Assembly: GCA_024529925.1 (NCBI GenBank)
Contig: JAFEUB010001064.1
Coordinates: 292,001 to 356,000, forward strand
Length of the DNA stretch: 64,000 nucleotides
Direction: 5' to 3'
Source: Ophthalmolycus amberensis
Taxonomy: Eukaryota > Chordata > Actinopteri > Perciformes > Zoarcidae
Shown here: piece after piece, positions 36,801-47,378 of the stretch
Position numbering within the stretch: the stretch's first letter is position 1
Layout: each line of letters starts with the position of its first letter
The notes under the pieces: generated by a model
The model's database searches: none
Told to the model about the DNA's origin: nothing
What the model saw: only the letters and a program-made list of their open reading frames with translations
Position numbers and translations under genes: made by a program

Positions 36801-39264
36801 GTACCGAGACTCTATATCTGTGTCTCGACCCTACGTCTGTGTCTAGACTGTACCGAGACTCTATATCTGTGCCTAGACCCTACGTCTGTGCCTAGACCCT
36901 ACGTCTGTGCCTAGACCCTACGTCTGTGCCTAGACCCTACGTCTGTGTCTAGACCCTACGTCTGTGTCTAGACCCTACGTCTGTGTCTAGACCCTACGTC
37001 TGTGCCTAGACCCTACGTCTGTGTCTAGACCCTACGTCTGTGTCAGACCCTACGTCTGTGTCTAGACCCTACATCTGTGCCTAGACCCTACGTCTGTGCC
37101 TAGACCCTACGTCTGTGCCTAGACCCTACGTCTGTGTCTAGACCCTACGTCTGTGTCTAGACCCTACGTCTGTGTCAGACCCTACGTCTGTGTCTAGACC
37201 CTACGTCTGTGCCTAGACCCTACGTCTGTGTCTAGACCCTACGTCTGTGCCTAGACCCTACGTCTGTGTCTAGACCCTACGTCTGTGTCTAGACCCTACG
37301 TCTGTGTCTAGAGCCTACGTCTGTGTCTAGACCCTACGTCTGTGTCTAGACTCCACATATGTGCTTAGACTGTACCTAGACAGCAGTTCCCCTTTGAAGA
37401 CTAAGAAAGCATTCATGCAGGAGGCCCAGTGTCATGTATTACTCACTCTTTCCCGTTTTCTCTCAGATTCACTGTGAATCTGAGCCATCACTCTGGCACC
37501 GCTCTGCATTACAATCCACGTTTCAACGAGAACACTGTGGTTCGAAACACCAAACAGGGGGAGCAGTGGGGCGCCGAGGAGCGTGGCGGAGTGATGCCCT
37601 TCCACCGGGGAAAGCCTTTCACGGTACCACTGCGAATACTTCACTGATTGCACACACTGACCAGGTGGTAGAACACGCATCTAGCACAGTGGATTCCGAG
37701 AGCAGTTTGTATACATCATTGCATCTCCGTTACTTGAGCTAAGTGGATAGTTAAACTAGCTCTCCAAAGGTCGTTGTGCAGGGATACAGAGCTTTCCTTC
37801 ACTTTGATGCACTCCACCATTAAGTATAGGAAATCATTTTCAGAGTTCACAATTCTGAGCACAAGTAGGACATCTGACGATGTTCATTTAGAAATCTGAC
37901 CTTACTGTCATTAGTTCCTCTGGATGAATTCATTGTGATGCACAAAAAGAGGGAATCCTAGATAGTGACATGTGAGTTTGGGCTGGTCAGAGCATACAGT
38001 ACAGGCATCATGTGATTGATTTATAAAACAGTTCCTACTCAAGACTTAAAAAAACATTGCCAAAAATGCCTTTTGAAGTGGATTCAAGTAGCAGGAAACA
38101 AGTCTCCGACTCTCAGGTGCAACTGGAATAAGGACGCTTCAGGCCTTCGCCATAAGTTTGTCACACAGGGGACATGCACATGTCATATGTCTAGGGTTTT
38201 GATTGTGAAGGGTAAGGATGGTAAGAGTGGATCTGGGGGCTATTTCACAAAAGCACAATCAAGAAATTTGAATTTGTCTGTAAGCATAACATAATGTTTT
38301 AATCATTGTTATTTCTCTCAAGCTCAGAGCAAACAGGTGATCCCAGTAAAAGAAAAGGGTCAAAGAGAGTGTGGTGTCCTCTCCCTGTTGTCTCATGAAT
38401 GTATAGTACACTATGTAGACCAGTAATGGTCCTGTGAACCGGGTCTTTGCAACTTGATCAGCTATTTCTAATCATCATCTAAACTACTGCAATAATATTC
38501 ATCAAACCTCTAAAGGCAACATATACAATATAACCCCAAACTGAATAATAATAAGATAGTAATGCTCACAATGTTACAATAATAACAGTGACAATAAGTA
38601 CCTGTGGTATTTTAGACAAATGCATACATAAGAGCATGGAATAAGGAATAATGGTTGTGACTAAAGCACCAGTTGATGCCGTTCTTTGCGGTGCTAAAGT
38701 TGAAGCTAAATTAAATTTGTTCTGAAAAAGATGTTGCTTCTGTGGAAGTACTGACGACAAAAACAACAGTTCAGAAAAAAATAGATTGACGTGGGAATCA
38801 TTGACATGTAAAGGCCTTCGTGTGTTTACAGGACAGACATTATGGAACAGATTCTCATAATTCTACCATCTTGCATGGAGACTACACCCTTTATAGTCCT
38901 GCCTATCAATACTCCAAGTTTCAGAAGGATAGATCACTTTCTGTTGTGGTCCACTTCCTCCCAGACTTGAGCCAGACATGTCTAACAGACACTATGTGTG
39001 GGACCTTGGTGACTTCTACAGTAGTATAAAAAGACATGGTGGCAAGGCTATTGCTTTAGTGTTATCAGAGAGGCTCTTCAAAGTATGTGATGGCAGAATG
39101 CCCTTGTTTTCTTCCAGCTGACTATCTGTTGTGAGAAGCACTCCTTCAGGATTGTGGCCAACGGGATGCAGGCGCACAACTATGTGCATCGTTTCACTCC
39201 CCTCCAACACATCAGCACCCTGGATATCGATGGAGACATCAGCCTGACCTCTGTGATGGTGTAG
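30395..39264 (+). CDS. lgals9: Tandem-repeat galectin, galectin-9 type (8 exons, frame broken in exon 5)
   Basis: Beta-galactoside-binding lectin with two carbohydrate-recognition domains (CRDs), acting outside cells and in the cytosol. Exons: 30395-30430, 33220-33308, 33953-34160, 34594-34713, 34880-35084, 36284-36372, 37467-37623, 39118-39264. The start MAFNQQTPFYNP resembles mammalian galectin-9. The N-terminal CRD has HINPRY, NDSWGSEER and FMEYRHRIPFHQVDTI; the C-terminal CRD has HYNPRF, QWGAEER and NYVHRF. Both keep the H-NPR, N and W-E-R sugar-binding residues. The linker is PSQPGF-like. Both CRDs begin with an 89-nt exon, the usual sign of domain duplication. Total length is 1051 nt, one more than 350 codons: exon 5 carries an extra base, so as written translation would stop at 36295-36297. 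Without it the product would be 349 residues. This could be a sequencing error, an allele or a pseudogene. Confidence 0.88.
30729..30854. repeat. Retroposon 3' end with ATCT microsatellite
   Basis: 'cgaatttccccctggggata' then 'aataaagttt' is a phrase that ends fish LINE-type copies and usually leads into a tetranucleotide tail. Here about 19 ATCT units follow (30778-30854). Confidence 0.7.
31551..32291. mobile_element. Non-autonomous hAT-like element (741 bp)
   Basis: Starts CAGGGGTCTCAAACTC and ends GTTTGACACCCCTG, imperfect inverted repeats (CAGGGGTSTCAAAC). Flanks are TTTTAGAG (31543-31550) and TTTCAGAG (32292-32299), an 8-bp duplication with one change. GC-rich subterminal stretches (GGGCCACATCAGC; GGCCCGCGGGCC) are typical of this group. 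'gggccataaaat' is tandemly repeated about four times near 32207-32240. No transposase. Confidence 0.8.
33085..33135. repeat. Possible retroposon tail
   Basis: 'tcaatttcattcatatagcc' followed by 'caatatcacaagtcacaaat' matches wording of a common fish retroposon 3' end. It lies just before galectin exon 2. Confidence 0.35.
33220..33308 (+). CDS. lgals9: Galectin exon 2 (N-CRD start)
   Basis: Acceptor 'ctgtccttgtag', donor GTCAGA. Encodes RIPFTGSIHGGLQEGKSISI then SGRVLPGAD, typical of the first strands of a galectin CRD. Its 89-nt length and phase 2 end equal those of exon 6. Confidence 0.88.
33953..34160 (+). CDS. lgals9: Galectin exon 3 (N-CRD core)
   Basis: Acceptor 'atttttctccag', donor GTCTGA. 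Encodes FHVNLQCGSRTNADIALHIN then PRYDSHPGYVVINT and NDSWGSEERKHNSPF. The sugar-binding set H..NPR, N, W..E.R is complete. Confidence 0.95.
34594..34713 (+). CDS. lgals9: Galectin exon 4 (N-CRD end)
   Basis: Acceptor 'ttttttctccag', donor GTGAGG. Encodes LNINGCHFMEYRHRIPFHQV then DTIVVGGKVEISSIAFQNSM, completing the first CRD. 120 nt, phase 0 in and out. Confidence 0.95.
34880..35084 (+). pseudogene. lgals9: Galectin exon 5 (linker) with a 1-base frameshift
   Basis: Acceptor 'gtgttaagtttcag' (an AG six bases earlier would also work), donor GTGAGT. It starts PAFPAQPAFASHVAFPTN and then runs through 18-bp repeats encoding HGFPSHHGYPSQPGFPSQPG. At about 35029-35033 one repeat reads 'ggattacccg' where others read 'ggattcccg' or 'ggatacccg'. 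After that the frame gives LPVPAWIPLTAW instead of PSQPGF. The exon is 205 nt; 204 would keep phase 0, which both flanking exons require. Confidence 0.8.
35561..35582. repeat. Poly-C tract
   Basis: A run of about 22 C in a galectin intron; assembly length is uncertain. Confidence 0.95.
36284..36372 (+). CDS. lgals9: Galectin exon 6 (C-CRD start)
   Basis: Acceptor 'gtctttatacag', donor GTCTGA. In phase 0 it encodes AVPYRSPISGGLKPGRTITI then QGNVLPNAT, homologous to exon 2. In the shifted frame coming from exon 5 it hits TAG at 36295-36297. Confidence 0.9.
36528..37362. repeat. Minisatellite, 19-bp unit, about 43 copies
   Basis: Units of 'gtgtctagaccctacgtct', with GTGCCT and ACATCT variants. 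The left part alternates with 'gtaccgagactctatatct' to make a longer compound unit; the right part is uniform 19-mers. It sits in the galectin intron between the two halves of the second CRD. Confidence 0.97.
37467..37623 (+). CDS. lgals9: Galectin exon 7 (C-CRD core)
   Basis: Acceptor 'gttttctctcag', donor GTACCA. Encodes FTVNLSHHSGTALHYNPRFN then ENTVVRNTKQGEQWGAEER. It closely resembles the second CRD of galectin-9 (NPRFDENAVVRNT in mammals). Confidence 0.95.
39118..39264 (+). CDS. lgals9: Galectin exon 8 (C-CRD end, stop)
   Basis: Acceptor 'gttttcttccag'. Encodes LTICCEKHSFRIVANGMQAH then NYVHRFTPLQHISTLDIDGD and ISLTSVMV before TAG at 39262-39264. Length and end match galectin-9 C-termini. 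Confidence 0.93.
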   Translation: MTICCEKHSFRIVANGMQAHNYVHRFTPLQHISTLDIDGDISLTSVMV

Positions 39265-39560
39265 ACATCCAGGACCTGTGGCGGTCTTGATAATCTTATA
39301 CACAACATGCTTTCCCTGACAAAATACATTGCATTTATTAATGAATCCATGCTAATTCTGCATACCATATATTTTTCTCCTGTTTATCCATACTTCAAAT
39401 AGTCGGTGGATTAGTCAGCAGCTTGATTTTTCAAAAGTAAAAGTCTCTCAAAAAGGAATAGTGCGGCAGATAACATTGCCTCTTAATTGTGTAATCATTC
39501 ATGTTTTTTAAACATTGAAATTAAAGTATAGTGTGACAACATGTGTTATGGTGTGATTAA
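39265..39560 (+). other. lgals9: Probable galectin 3' UTR
   Basis: From the stop to just beyond ATTAAA at 39520-39525. A short 3' UTR of about 270 bases is plausible for a galectin. Confidence 0.5.
39520..39525 (+). terminator. lgals9: Candidate polyadenylation signal of the galectin gene
   Basis: ATTAAA followed by 'gtatagtgtg' and 'tgtgttatggtgtg', a GT-rich downstream element. Confidence 0.5.
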
Positions 39561-39710
39561 TTCTGGTCTGACTGAACTTGATAAGATAAAAGGGAAGAAA
39601 ATGAACAATTCATCTAGTGTAGATAACATGTTAAACAATCTATAAATCCCTCATGATGCACTATAACTACACTAGAAATTAATATATTTTCATTTATTTT
39701 TTTGATCTGT

Positions 39711-41000
39711 GATCTGTTGACCACAGCCTGTATTGGGCAAATCTACAGGGACACAGTGAAGAACATCCAACACAGGAAACGTTAGAACCCTGCTGGGAAG
39801 AGGAGAAGAGGGAACAGTGGCACAGAAAGCAACAGAATAGCATAGCTCAATTAAACATCAGTCCAACGGTCCGTTACCAACAACAGCACCGAGGATACTT
39901 CCTGATGCAACAGTAGACTTTACGTTAATAAAAAAGAAGAACAAGGGTCGAGCGGATCAGTTCAATTGGCATACAATACAGACACATATCGACAGTTACA
40001 CAGTTATATCCAGGTTTTTACAGATGCATCAAAGAATTTAGGAAACAAGGTAGGAGTGGCATTTATTGTCCCAGAATTTAATATTAAAATAGGGAAAATG
40101 ATCACTGAGGGACCATCAGTGTACACAGAGGAAGTGCTGGCAATAATGTGAGCACTACAGTGGATAGAGGACACAAGACCATTGAGGGCAATCATTTGTT
40201 CAGATTCAAGTTCGTCATTAGCAGCTTACAGAACAGCCATTCAGACAGTAGACCAGACATCCTTACCACAAACATGATACAGAATTCAAATGATGGGTCT
40301 GACAGTCATATTCCTATGGATACCAGCACATGTTGGGGTCATAGGAAATGAGATAGCAGATAAAGCTGCAAAAGAGGCCACAAAAAATAATTATATTAAT
40401 GTTGCAGTCAGCTTCAGTAAATCAGAAACAAAAAGTATCATTGAACAGGTTGAAGGAAAGGTGGCAGAAGCAATGGGAAGAAGACAGGAAAGGACGATGG
40501 TTTTACCGAGTTCAGAGGAAAGTGGGAGAAATGAGATGTGCAGGAAGGACCAGGAGAGGAAACGGTGATATCAAGGCTTAGATTTGGACATACAGGCCTA
40601 AACGGTATGCATTAAAAAAATTGGTAAACAAGAAACAGGAAAATGTGACCTATTGTGAGCAAGAGGAAACAATAGAGCATGTAATTGTACAATGTCAGAA
40701 ATATAAGCAGGGCAGAGGGCAGCTGATTGGAGATCTCGGCAAGATGAAGGTACGTTTGGATATAGTGGGTATTCTGCAAAATAACTCAAAAAGTGAGTGT
40801 TATCAAGTATTATTTCAATATCTTAGATTAATTCATGTCATTACGAAAATATGAGCTCGTTGGTTCTTTTTTCTTTTCCTTTTGAATTTAATTTTGTAGT
40901 GGCCTAGACATCCTGATCCACACTCCAGACCAGCTGGTGGCGGTAATGCACTAATTCATTGTTTGCCAACCGCCAATAAATCTCAAAGAAGAAGAAGAAG
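39711..41000 (+). mobile_element. Decayed LINE 3' end with RNase H domain (I/Nimb-like)
   Basis: One frame from about 39966 reads FTDASKN, then SVYTEEVLAI, ALQWIEDTRPLRAIICSDSS, and FLWIPAHVGVIGNEIADKAA: the catalytic and C-terminal motifs of a retrotransposon RNase H. It is interrupted by in-frame TGA codons near 40149 and 40275. A frameshift near 40450 leads into a downstream part with EETIEHVIVQCQKY. The 3' end has 'ggtggcggtaatgcac', 'gtttgccaaccgccaataaa' and a GAA tail. RNase H in a fish non-LTR element points to the I/Nimb group. The 5' limit is approximate. Confidence 0.75.
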
Positions 41001-41103
41001 ACCCCCGCCTGTGAGAATGTGTGCAATGTAATGTTGTTTTGTCAGATTATCTATGAACTCTATTGGAGGCTGTTGGGACAGTTTACGGTTATGTATAAAC
41101 AAG

Positions 41104-41263
41104 ACTCTGAGGCACAGCAGGGCTAGCTTACTGTGGTTATGGTAGCATGCTAACGTTTTACTCACTGGAACTAAAGGGTTATGGGAATGTCTTTAGTTTT
41201 GCAGGTATTTTTTCATAAACCAAAGCATTGGACCAATTATCCATGCAGTTGGATCAATTTTCC
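41104..41263 (-). repeat. TTAGCATGCTAAC-family fragment, reverse orientation
   Basis: The reverse complement contains 'ggtttatgaaaaaatacctg', 'caaaactaaagacattccca' and 'cgttagcatgctacc', matching the repeat at 24221-24545. Confidence 0.5.
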
Positions 41264-41279
41264 GCATTGCACTTTGTAG

Positions 41280-41706
41280 CCTGGTCCCTGCGCACTCGTC
41301 TCACAGCCTGCCGCACCAATGCTCTTCGTCCAGCTCGTAGCTCGGAGGACGGCCGGTTTTGATTAAATTAAGGTTGTAGCTTGTTGTCTACCTCACTGCG
41401 GTCACAGAGAGGTATCGTTTGTATGTTAACAATGTTTCGCTAACGATATATTGAACCGGGAAGTCCGAATCTTTGAATATCTTTCCAACTTTACCTAAAC
41501 AGATGCATGCTGGCGCTTCAGTCAGGCTGCAGCTACAACGCTTGTCCAGCAGGGGGAGCTGGTTGCCCACCTTTAGCTGTTGTACTGAACCTTCAGAGCA
41601 GCACTGGGAGCAGCCAGCTATGATAACGTTAGCTAAAAGCCAATCTGCGGCTTCTGTCCCTTCTGTTCCAGCCGAGCTGCACCCAGTATTTGCTGTACTG
41701 GAGAAC
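41280..41706 (+). other. myo18a: Candidate untranslated first exon of myo18a
   Basis: The first myo18a coding exon has its own acceptor at 43559 and an in-frame stop before its ATG, so an upstream non-coding exon must exist. This segment is the most exon-like candidate: it is more GC/CpG-rich than its surroundings and ends 'ctggagaaca' with a good donor GTGAGT at 41707. Its start is a guess. Confidence 0.3.
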
Positions 41707-43559
41707 AGTGAGTATTTCTTCTGGAAATAAACATCTGTGATTCAAGTGAGGGGACGCGTTTTGTTTGAAGACAGTAGTGTTGAGTTCAGGCGGCCAGTCG
41801 GGCTGACTGGAGAATTGTCACAGGATCCCAATGTGTTGTTCCAGGACCAAAGCTGAGGGCAAAGAACTGACGTTAACGTTAAGGCTGTGGCTGGAGCCAG
41901 TTCGGCTATTTAGCTAACAAGACTGCTCACTGGAAAGTTCAACAACAGCTTAATGTATTACTATTGGATTGTGTTTTGGGAGCTTTTTTTGTTTGAGGTG
42001 GAATAAAAACGCAAATATGTGTAATTAGGTAACGTTACCTCCACAAACGAACCGGTAGCTCAGCTAGCTAATGTAGCCGAAAAGCTACACCTATTTTAGC
42101 GCTGTCATGCTTTTTGTCCCCTTACTTCACATTGAATACGGAGTGGGGCTAGTGGATGTTGCTCTTTGTTCGTTCGTGTGTGAGCCAGCTGTTAGCATCG
42201 TTTGAACCTCAGCGGTCAAGTAGATAAAGAGAAGAGCGCTTAAAACAGGAGGCACTGTGGAGACCCTTAGCTTTTCTAATGTGGTTATTACAGACAGAAC
42301 GTGACGCTAATGTTCATACCAGAGCTGTCCATTCACGGTGGCCCTGCCATCACTTAAAGACCAGAGAGTCACTCAAAAGGAGCTTTAAGGAAACCTTTTG
42401 GTGTTCTGGCAGATTGGCTAGTTGATAACCCGCTGGGCACCACCATGTTCTTTATTTTGAGGCACTGAGTCGTATCGTTCATCTCCCAGAGCACTGTGCT
42501 TTTAGTACGTTATGACCTCTGTGTTGAGTTTGCAGTGCTAAAGTTCAACTGTGACCCCTTCTAGCTGGGAGTACAGAGTGGCCCTACTAATAGAGAGCCA
42601 TGCCCAACAGCCTGTGCCATAATTAGAGTAGGAGGATGTTTGTTTGGGATCCAGAGGAGTCTCTGTGTGTCACTCAGCAGCTAATGAGAACCAGGCTGTC
42701 TGCTTGTGGCAGGAAGAGTTCCTAAGTTTGGAGGGTAGGAGAGACCTGGTTAAAGATGAGGCCAGGATTGTGTTTTGGTCCAACCAAGCTCCTCCAATGG
42801 GCCTCTGTCATGATGCTGGAGGTCTTCAGTGATGGAGGTCTGCTGGAGGTCTTCAGTGATGGAGCTCACCGATGTCACTGGTTTTAAGTTATGAGTTATA
42901 TATTTGAATATAAACAGGGAAGAAAGAGCCCATGGATGTCCTTTACATTGTTTGTTTTGACTGAAACAACATCCAAAATCCAAACATATTGTATAGAATT
43001 ATTTAAAAAAGAAGAAAACCTGTGGAAATGCTCTCTTTTGAGATGCTGTAATAGAAAGTTTTCTTTTTTTGTTGCTTCATATAGGGTTGGGTTATAGAAC
43101 GATTCATACTATGGGACAATATAAACTTGTCTACTGTTGGAGAATATGATGTTTATTTGATGCTCGTTATTCTTTGATGTCTGAGTATATTAGGCCAGAC
43201 TGTTGCAGAACTTCTTATGGTAATATTTGAGCTTTTTTGCATACATTTAAAGAAATGTGTCTATCTGCGAGATCTTTAGCTCACTAGATTAATCAAAAAA
43301 TAATCTTATTATCTGATTATTTATATATTACTTAAGATATCATTACAGTCAAGAGAAAATAAATCCTTTTCAGCTGAGTGTATATTAAGTATTTTAGCAT
43401 TGTTAATAATCAACAAATGTGTAAAATCAATAATATGAAGGTGTATGATTATATTTGTCAGCTGTGTCCAGCTTCACATGAAAATCAGAGACATTCTCTT
43501 CCACTTCACTTAGTATTTTGAAGTTTGACACAATGTGCCCTCCCTGTCTCTTTCCCCAG
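41707..43559 (+). other. myo18a: Presumed myo18a intron
   Basis: No coding exon seen. It contains a small direct duplication near 42815-42865 ('ctggaggtcttcagtgatgg', twice). Otherwise nothing recognisable. Confidence 0.4.
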
Positions 43560-44683
43560 GGGATTCGTCCCTGGTGGTCACAACAAAAGCTCCTGTGAAC
43601 TGGACCTCCGTCTGAAGGGATTATAGAGCTGTGGTGGACAGAAACTCAGTGTTGGTCATCATGTTTAACCTGATGAAAAAGGATAAGGAGAGGGATGGGA
43701 GTAGGAAGGAGAAGAAAGATAAAAAGGAGAGGATGTCTCCAGCGGAGCTGCGCAGCCTGGAAGAGATGAGCATGCGCCGTGGCTTCTTCAACCTGAAGAG
43801 GGAGGCCAAGCGTGAGTCCAAGACTAAACTGGAGATCTCCAACCCCATTCCCATCAAAGTGGCCGGCAGCAACGAGCTCACCCTCACTGATATTGAATCG
43901 GACGGCTTGAGCAACCGAAGCAGCATGGTTCTGGATGACCAGCTTAGCGCTGCCAGCTCCACCGATGACCTGAAGGGTGAGGGTGGAGGAGGACAGGATG
44001 GACATCGCAGCTCAGTACGTGATCGCGTGGCTCAATTTGGTTCAGTTGCCAAGACGAACTCCTCCCAGGTGGGTCAAATGATGAAACGCTTCTCCTTTTC
44101 CCAGAGGAGTAAAGAGGAGAGCCCATCAGAGGGCTCCACTCCTTCAGGCCAGAACTCTGCTGCCCCGTCCCCGCAAGTGGAGAGCAAAGTCTTCAACATG
44201 CTCCGCAAGCACAGCCTGAAGCAGCAGCCTGAAGTAGCACCAGCCACCAAACAAGTCTGCATCCCTGAAGTGGTGGACAAGACCTTCCCCGCACAACTGC
44301 AGCTACCGGCTGTTGTCGCACCGAGTGTCCCAGAAATACGCGAGCTGGAGCTCCAACGCCGCAACACCGGGGACTTTGGATTCTCTTTGCGTCGCACCAC
44401 TATGCTGGACCGCAGTCCTGATGGAGGAGTGTACAGGCGGGTGGTCCACTTTGCCGAGCCCGGTGCCGGCACCAAGGACCTGGCGCTGGGGCTGGTGCCG
44501 GGCGACAGGCTGGTGGAGATTAACGGGCGGAATGTGGAGAACAAGAGCCGTGACGAGATCGTGGAGATGATCCGTCAGTCAGGAGACACGGTGAGGCTGA
44601 AGGTGCAGCCCATCCTGGAGCTGAGCGAGCTGAGCCGCCGCTGGCTGAGGAACACCGAGGGGCTGCGCAGGGAGGCCAGACAT
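43560..44683 (+). CDS. myo18a: Myosin XVIIIA, first coding exon (KE-rich region and PDZ domain)
   Basis: Unconventional myosin with an N-terminal KE-rich and PDZ extension, acting at Golgi and actomyosin structures. Exon from acceptor 'ctctttccccag' to donor GTAAGC. The coding part is 43661-44683, 341 codons ending in phase 0; TGA at 43613 is in frame upstream, so ATG 43661 is the start. Residues 1-25 are Lys/Glu-rich (MFNLMKKDKERDGSRKEKKD). ELRSLEEMSMRRGFFNL (29-45), LEISNPIPIKVAGS and MKRFSFSQRS follow. A PDZ domain spans about 226-317, with DFGFSLRRTTM as the carboxylate loop and LALGLVPGDRLVEINGRNVE. These match the long MYO18A isoform. The motor, IQ and coiled-coil exons are not in the window. 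The teleost copy (aa or ab) is unknown. Confidence 0.95.
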
Positions 44684-47378
44684 GTAAGCAGCTCGTCCAC
44701 TTTCTATGTTCCAACAGATAAAGGCCTCTGCTGCCCTCTATTTCGATGTCTTACAATCTAAGATCTTTCAATGTTTTCTCCCGGTTTTTCAAGTGTCTAG
44801 TTTCAGAAACTTTTTTCCACAGGCTGATTAGCTGCAGCAGAAACACAGCAATGTGCCTGATTCTCAGGGAAGCAGTGTTTGGCATCTTGCTTATTGACGA
44901 GCTGTTTGTGAGACGTCATATCTCGGTGTCTGATCACGATGTGGGAGGATGACGGTAAAGTCAAGGTGTCCTGCTAAATAGTTGTCCCTTGTATTCTGAA
45001 AGAATACCCTGGTCGTATGACTGCTTTGGCGTTATAAAAACACTTGTTAAAATTGTGCTTTTCTCGCTGACATGATGCATTTTGTGACATTACTGTAATT
45101 TCTTGAATTATTTATTTTCAAGAATAACATTTTACCCTTGGAAGTCCATCTGAAATACGATTGCATTTGCTACAGCGTACACATATTCTCTGTACATCAC
45201 GTGTCCTTTATAGATTTTAGTTTCATGATTGCACCCACTAGTTTTGCCAAATCTTGATGGGATACCGTTAGCTCCACCTGTACGTAGATGGAGACCTTAT
45301 TTTGATACAGCCAATCAAATCAGTGTTGTGTCACAGGCAGAGCAGACGGTCACACTGAACCAGACGGCTGCTGCTACTCTACACAAGAGACACAGACTCC
45401 GAGCAACTAGCACATTGTCCTTCCTGCTGAAGTCTCCGTCTTATCTCACTGACTTACACACATGAACACAAGTCTTGTCCTGCACTGTAGCTTGCTAATC
45501 TCAGTTTGCAGGCTAGAACTCCTCAGTACCACTACCATCAACACGCTGTCTGCCTTTGATATGAACACTATAGTACGTTTCTTTACTTGGCCTCTCGGTC
45601 CCTTTGGTGGAACACCGGCACTCTGGCAGCCTGTCAATCAAACCGAGATCAGTTTTACCAAAAAGATGACTAGATGTGATTTTTAGCTGGATTTTAAGGT
45701 ATAGACAAATTGATTGGCTCCTCATGTTGATGTCTGAGCTGACTGTGGCTGTCTAACCACAACAGAAACAATAATGAAACAAAGTCTTTCAACAGAGTCT
45801 CAACTCCTCCAAACATACAATAATGTGTTCATTTTTCCTTTGCCCTGTGTCAGAAATGCTTCTCAACAGGCAGAAAGTAGAGCACTGTGATATCCCAGAT
45901 GCTCAGGGGTGATTGTGTTCTGATTCTGTGCTTGTACTGTATGTACTTCTTCTTACAGTAATTGTATGCTGTTTCTCAGACATATCTAAGTGTCTGATCA
46001 GGATGTGTGAGAGTCCAGGTTTCCCTGCTAACATTAGCAATGCCTTTTTTTTCTTTCTTTTTTTATTGGTTACAAGAGTCACATTTTGAAGCTCATTTCA
46101 GCACAGGGTTCCCACCCGTCCTGTAAAACATTTGACCAGTTGTCAATGAAAACACATGGAAAGTCTTGTGATATAACCCTTTAGCTGAGAATGAACTACC
46201 AGGCTCTCTATCAGAGCTCCATAGAAAGGATGACATTGCCATCCGAAAGATCCGAGTCTGTTCTGGATCACATTAACGCTCCAACAGCAGCTGGTGGACC
46301 AGCCTACTCTCAGCTATGTAGTGGACACTCTGTGAACACACCTCCATGTTACGTCACATGGGAGCCCATGCAGGTTGGATGACATTACATAACGCTGCTT
46401 TCTTCCCAACTTGTTTTAAACGACTTGAACGATGTTAAATTAGTTAGCATGTTTGGTTCAGTTGCTAAAGTTGACTTGCTCGCTAGCTTGTTTTGCCAGC
46501 AAATGTTGATAATAAATATGAATAAAGGATCAAAGCAATGAATAGGAGCCCACAACCCCATTTAATACTGGCTAACAGTACTTTTTTATTTTACTAGCAT
46601 TGTCTCTTCAAACACAATGCTGCACTGTTGAGCTAAAGTGGACCATACGTGACATGACATGTTTGACTGTTGTTGCGGTAGCTCACAGTGGGAGTGACGA
46701 GCCGGGTTAAAGACTCTTACACTTAATATTACTGGTAAAGGGGCTAATATATATGGTGCAGTAAACTGATGGTCAGTGGCAGCTAATAATCCTAGCAAAC
46801 TCTACTCTGACTGTGATTATTACCTTTAGGTAAGACAAGTTCAGTCTAAGTTTTTCAGTCGGCAAAAGTGTAGGTTAGTAATCGTGTTATTGGGGTTCAG
46901 CAGCAATGATTTTTTTTATAATTCATGAGATGAATTAGTGTATGGGGTGATCTCTGTCCGTCATTCGAGCTACAGATCACAGTGTAAAAGGGAACCTCCA
47001 CATCACCTGACAATGAAATGAAGGAACAGCAGTGTTCCTGTAAAGCCGGTAGCTCTTTATTAAAGGGTAACTGCACACTGAAACATGTTTTTTAGGCTGT
47101 AAACTAAAAGCTGTGACTATACTTTGATTTACCACATCAATGCAGGTGTTAATATTGAGAGTGCTTACCAAATATATAAAAATCAGCATTTCATGATTGT
47201 AAATGGCTCTACTGTTTTATATCAGCCCAAACCGTTTGGGACTAGTCTGTCATGAAATAAATGAATCAGACCAGCCTAATTATTATTTTCAAGTGTAAGC
47301 GATTGGAAATGATGAGTGAATAAAATGCAAAAAATAGTAAATCAGTATGAGATAGTCATCCTCTGTACCCATAGACTG

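Noticed and set aside
36528..37362. CRISPR-like array
   Set aside because: Contiguous 19-bp repeats without spacers, within an intron.
43646..44544. Antisense frames of 119 and 156 codons opposite the myo18a exon
   Set aside because: They are shadows of the strongly supported sense frame with its PDZ domain.
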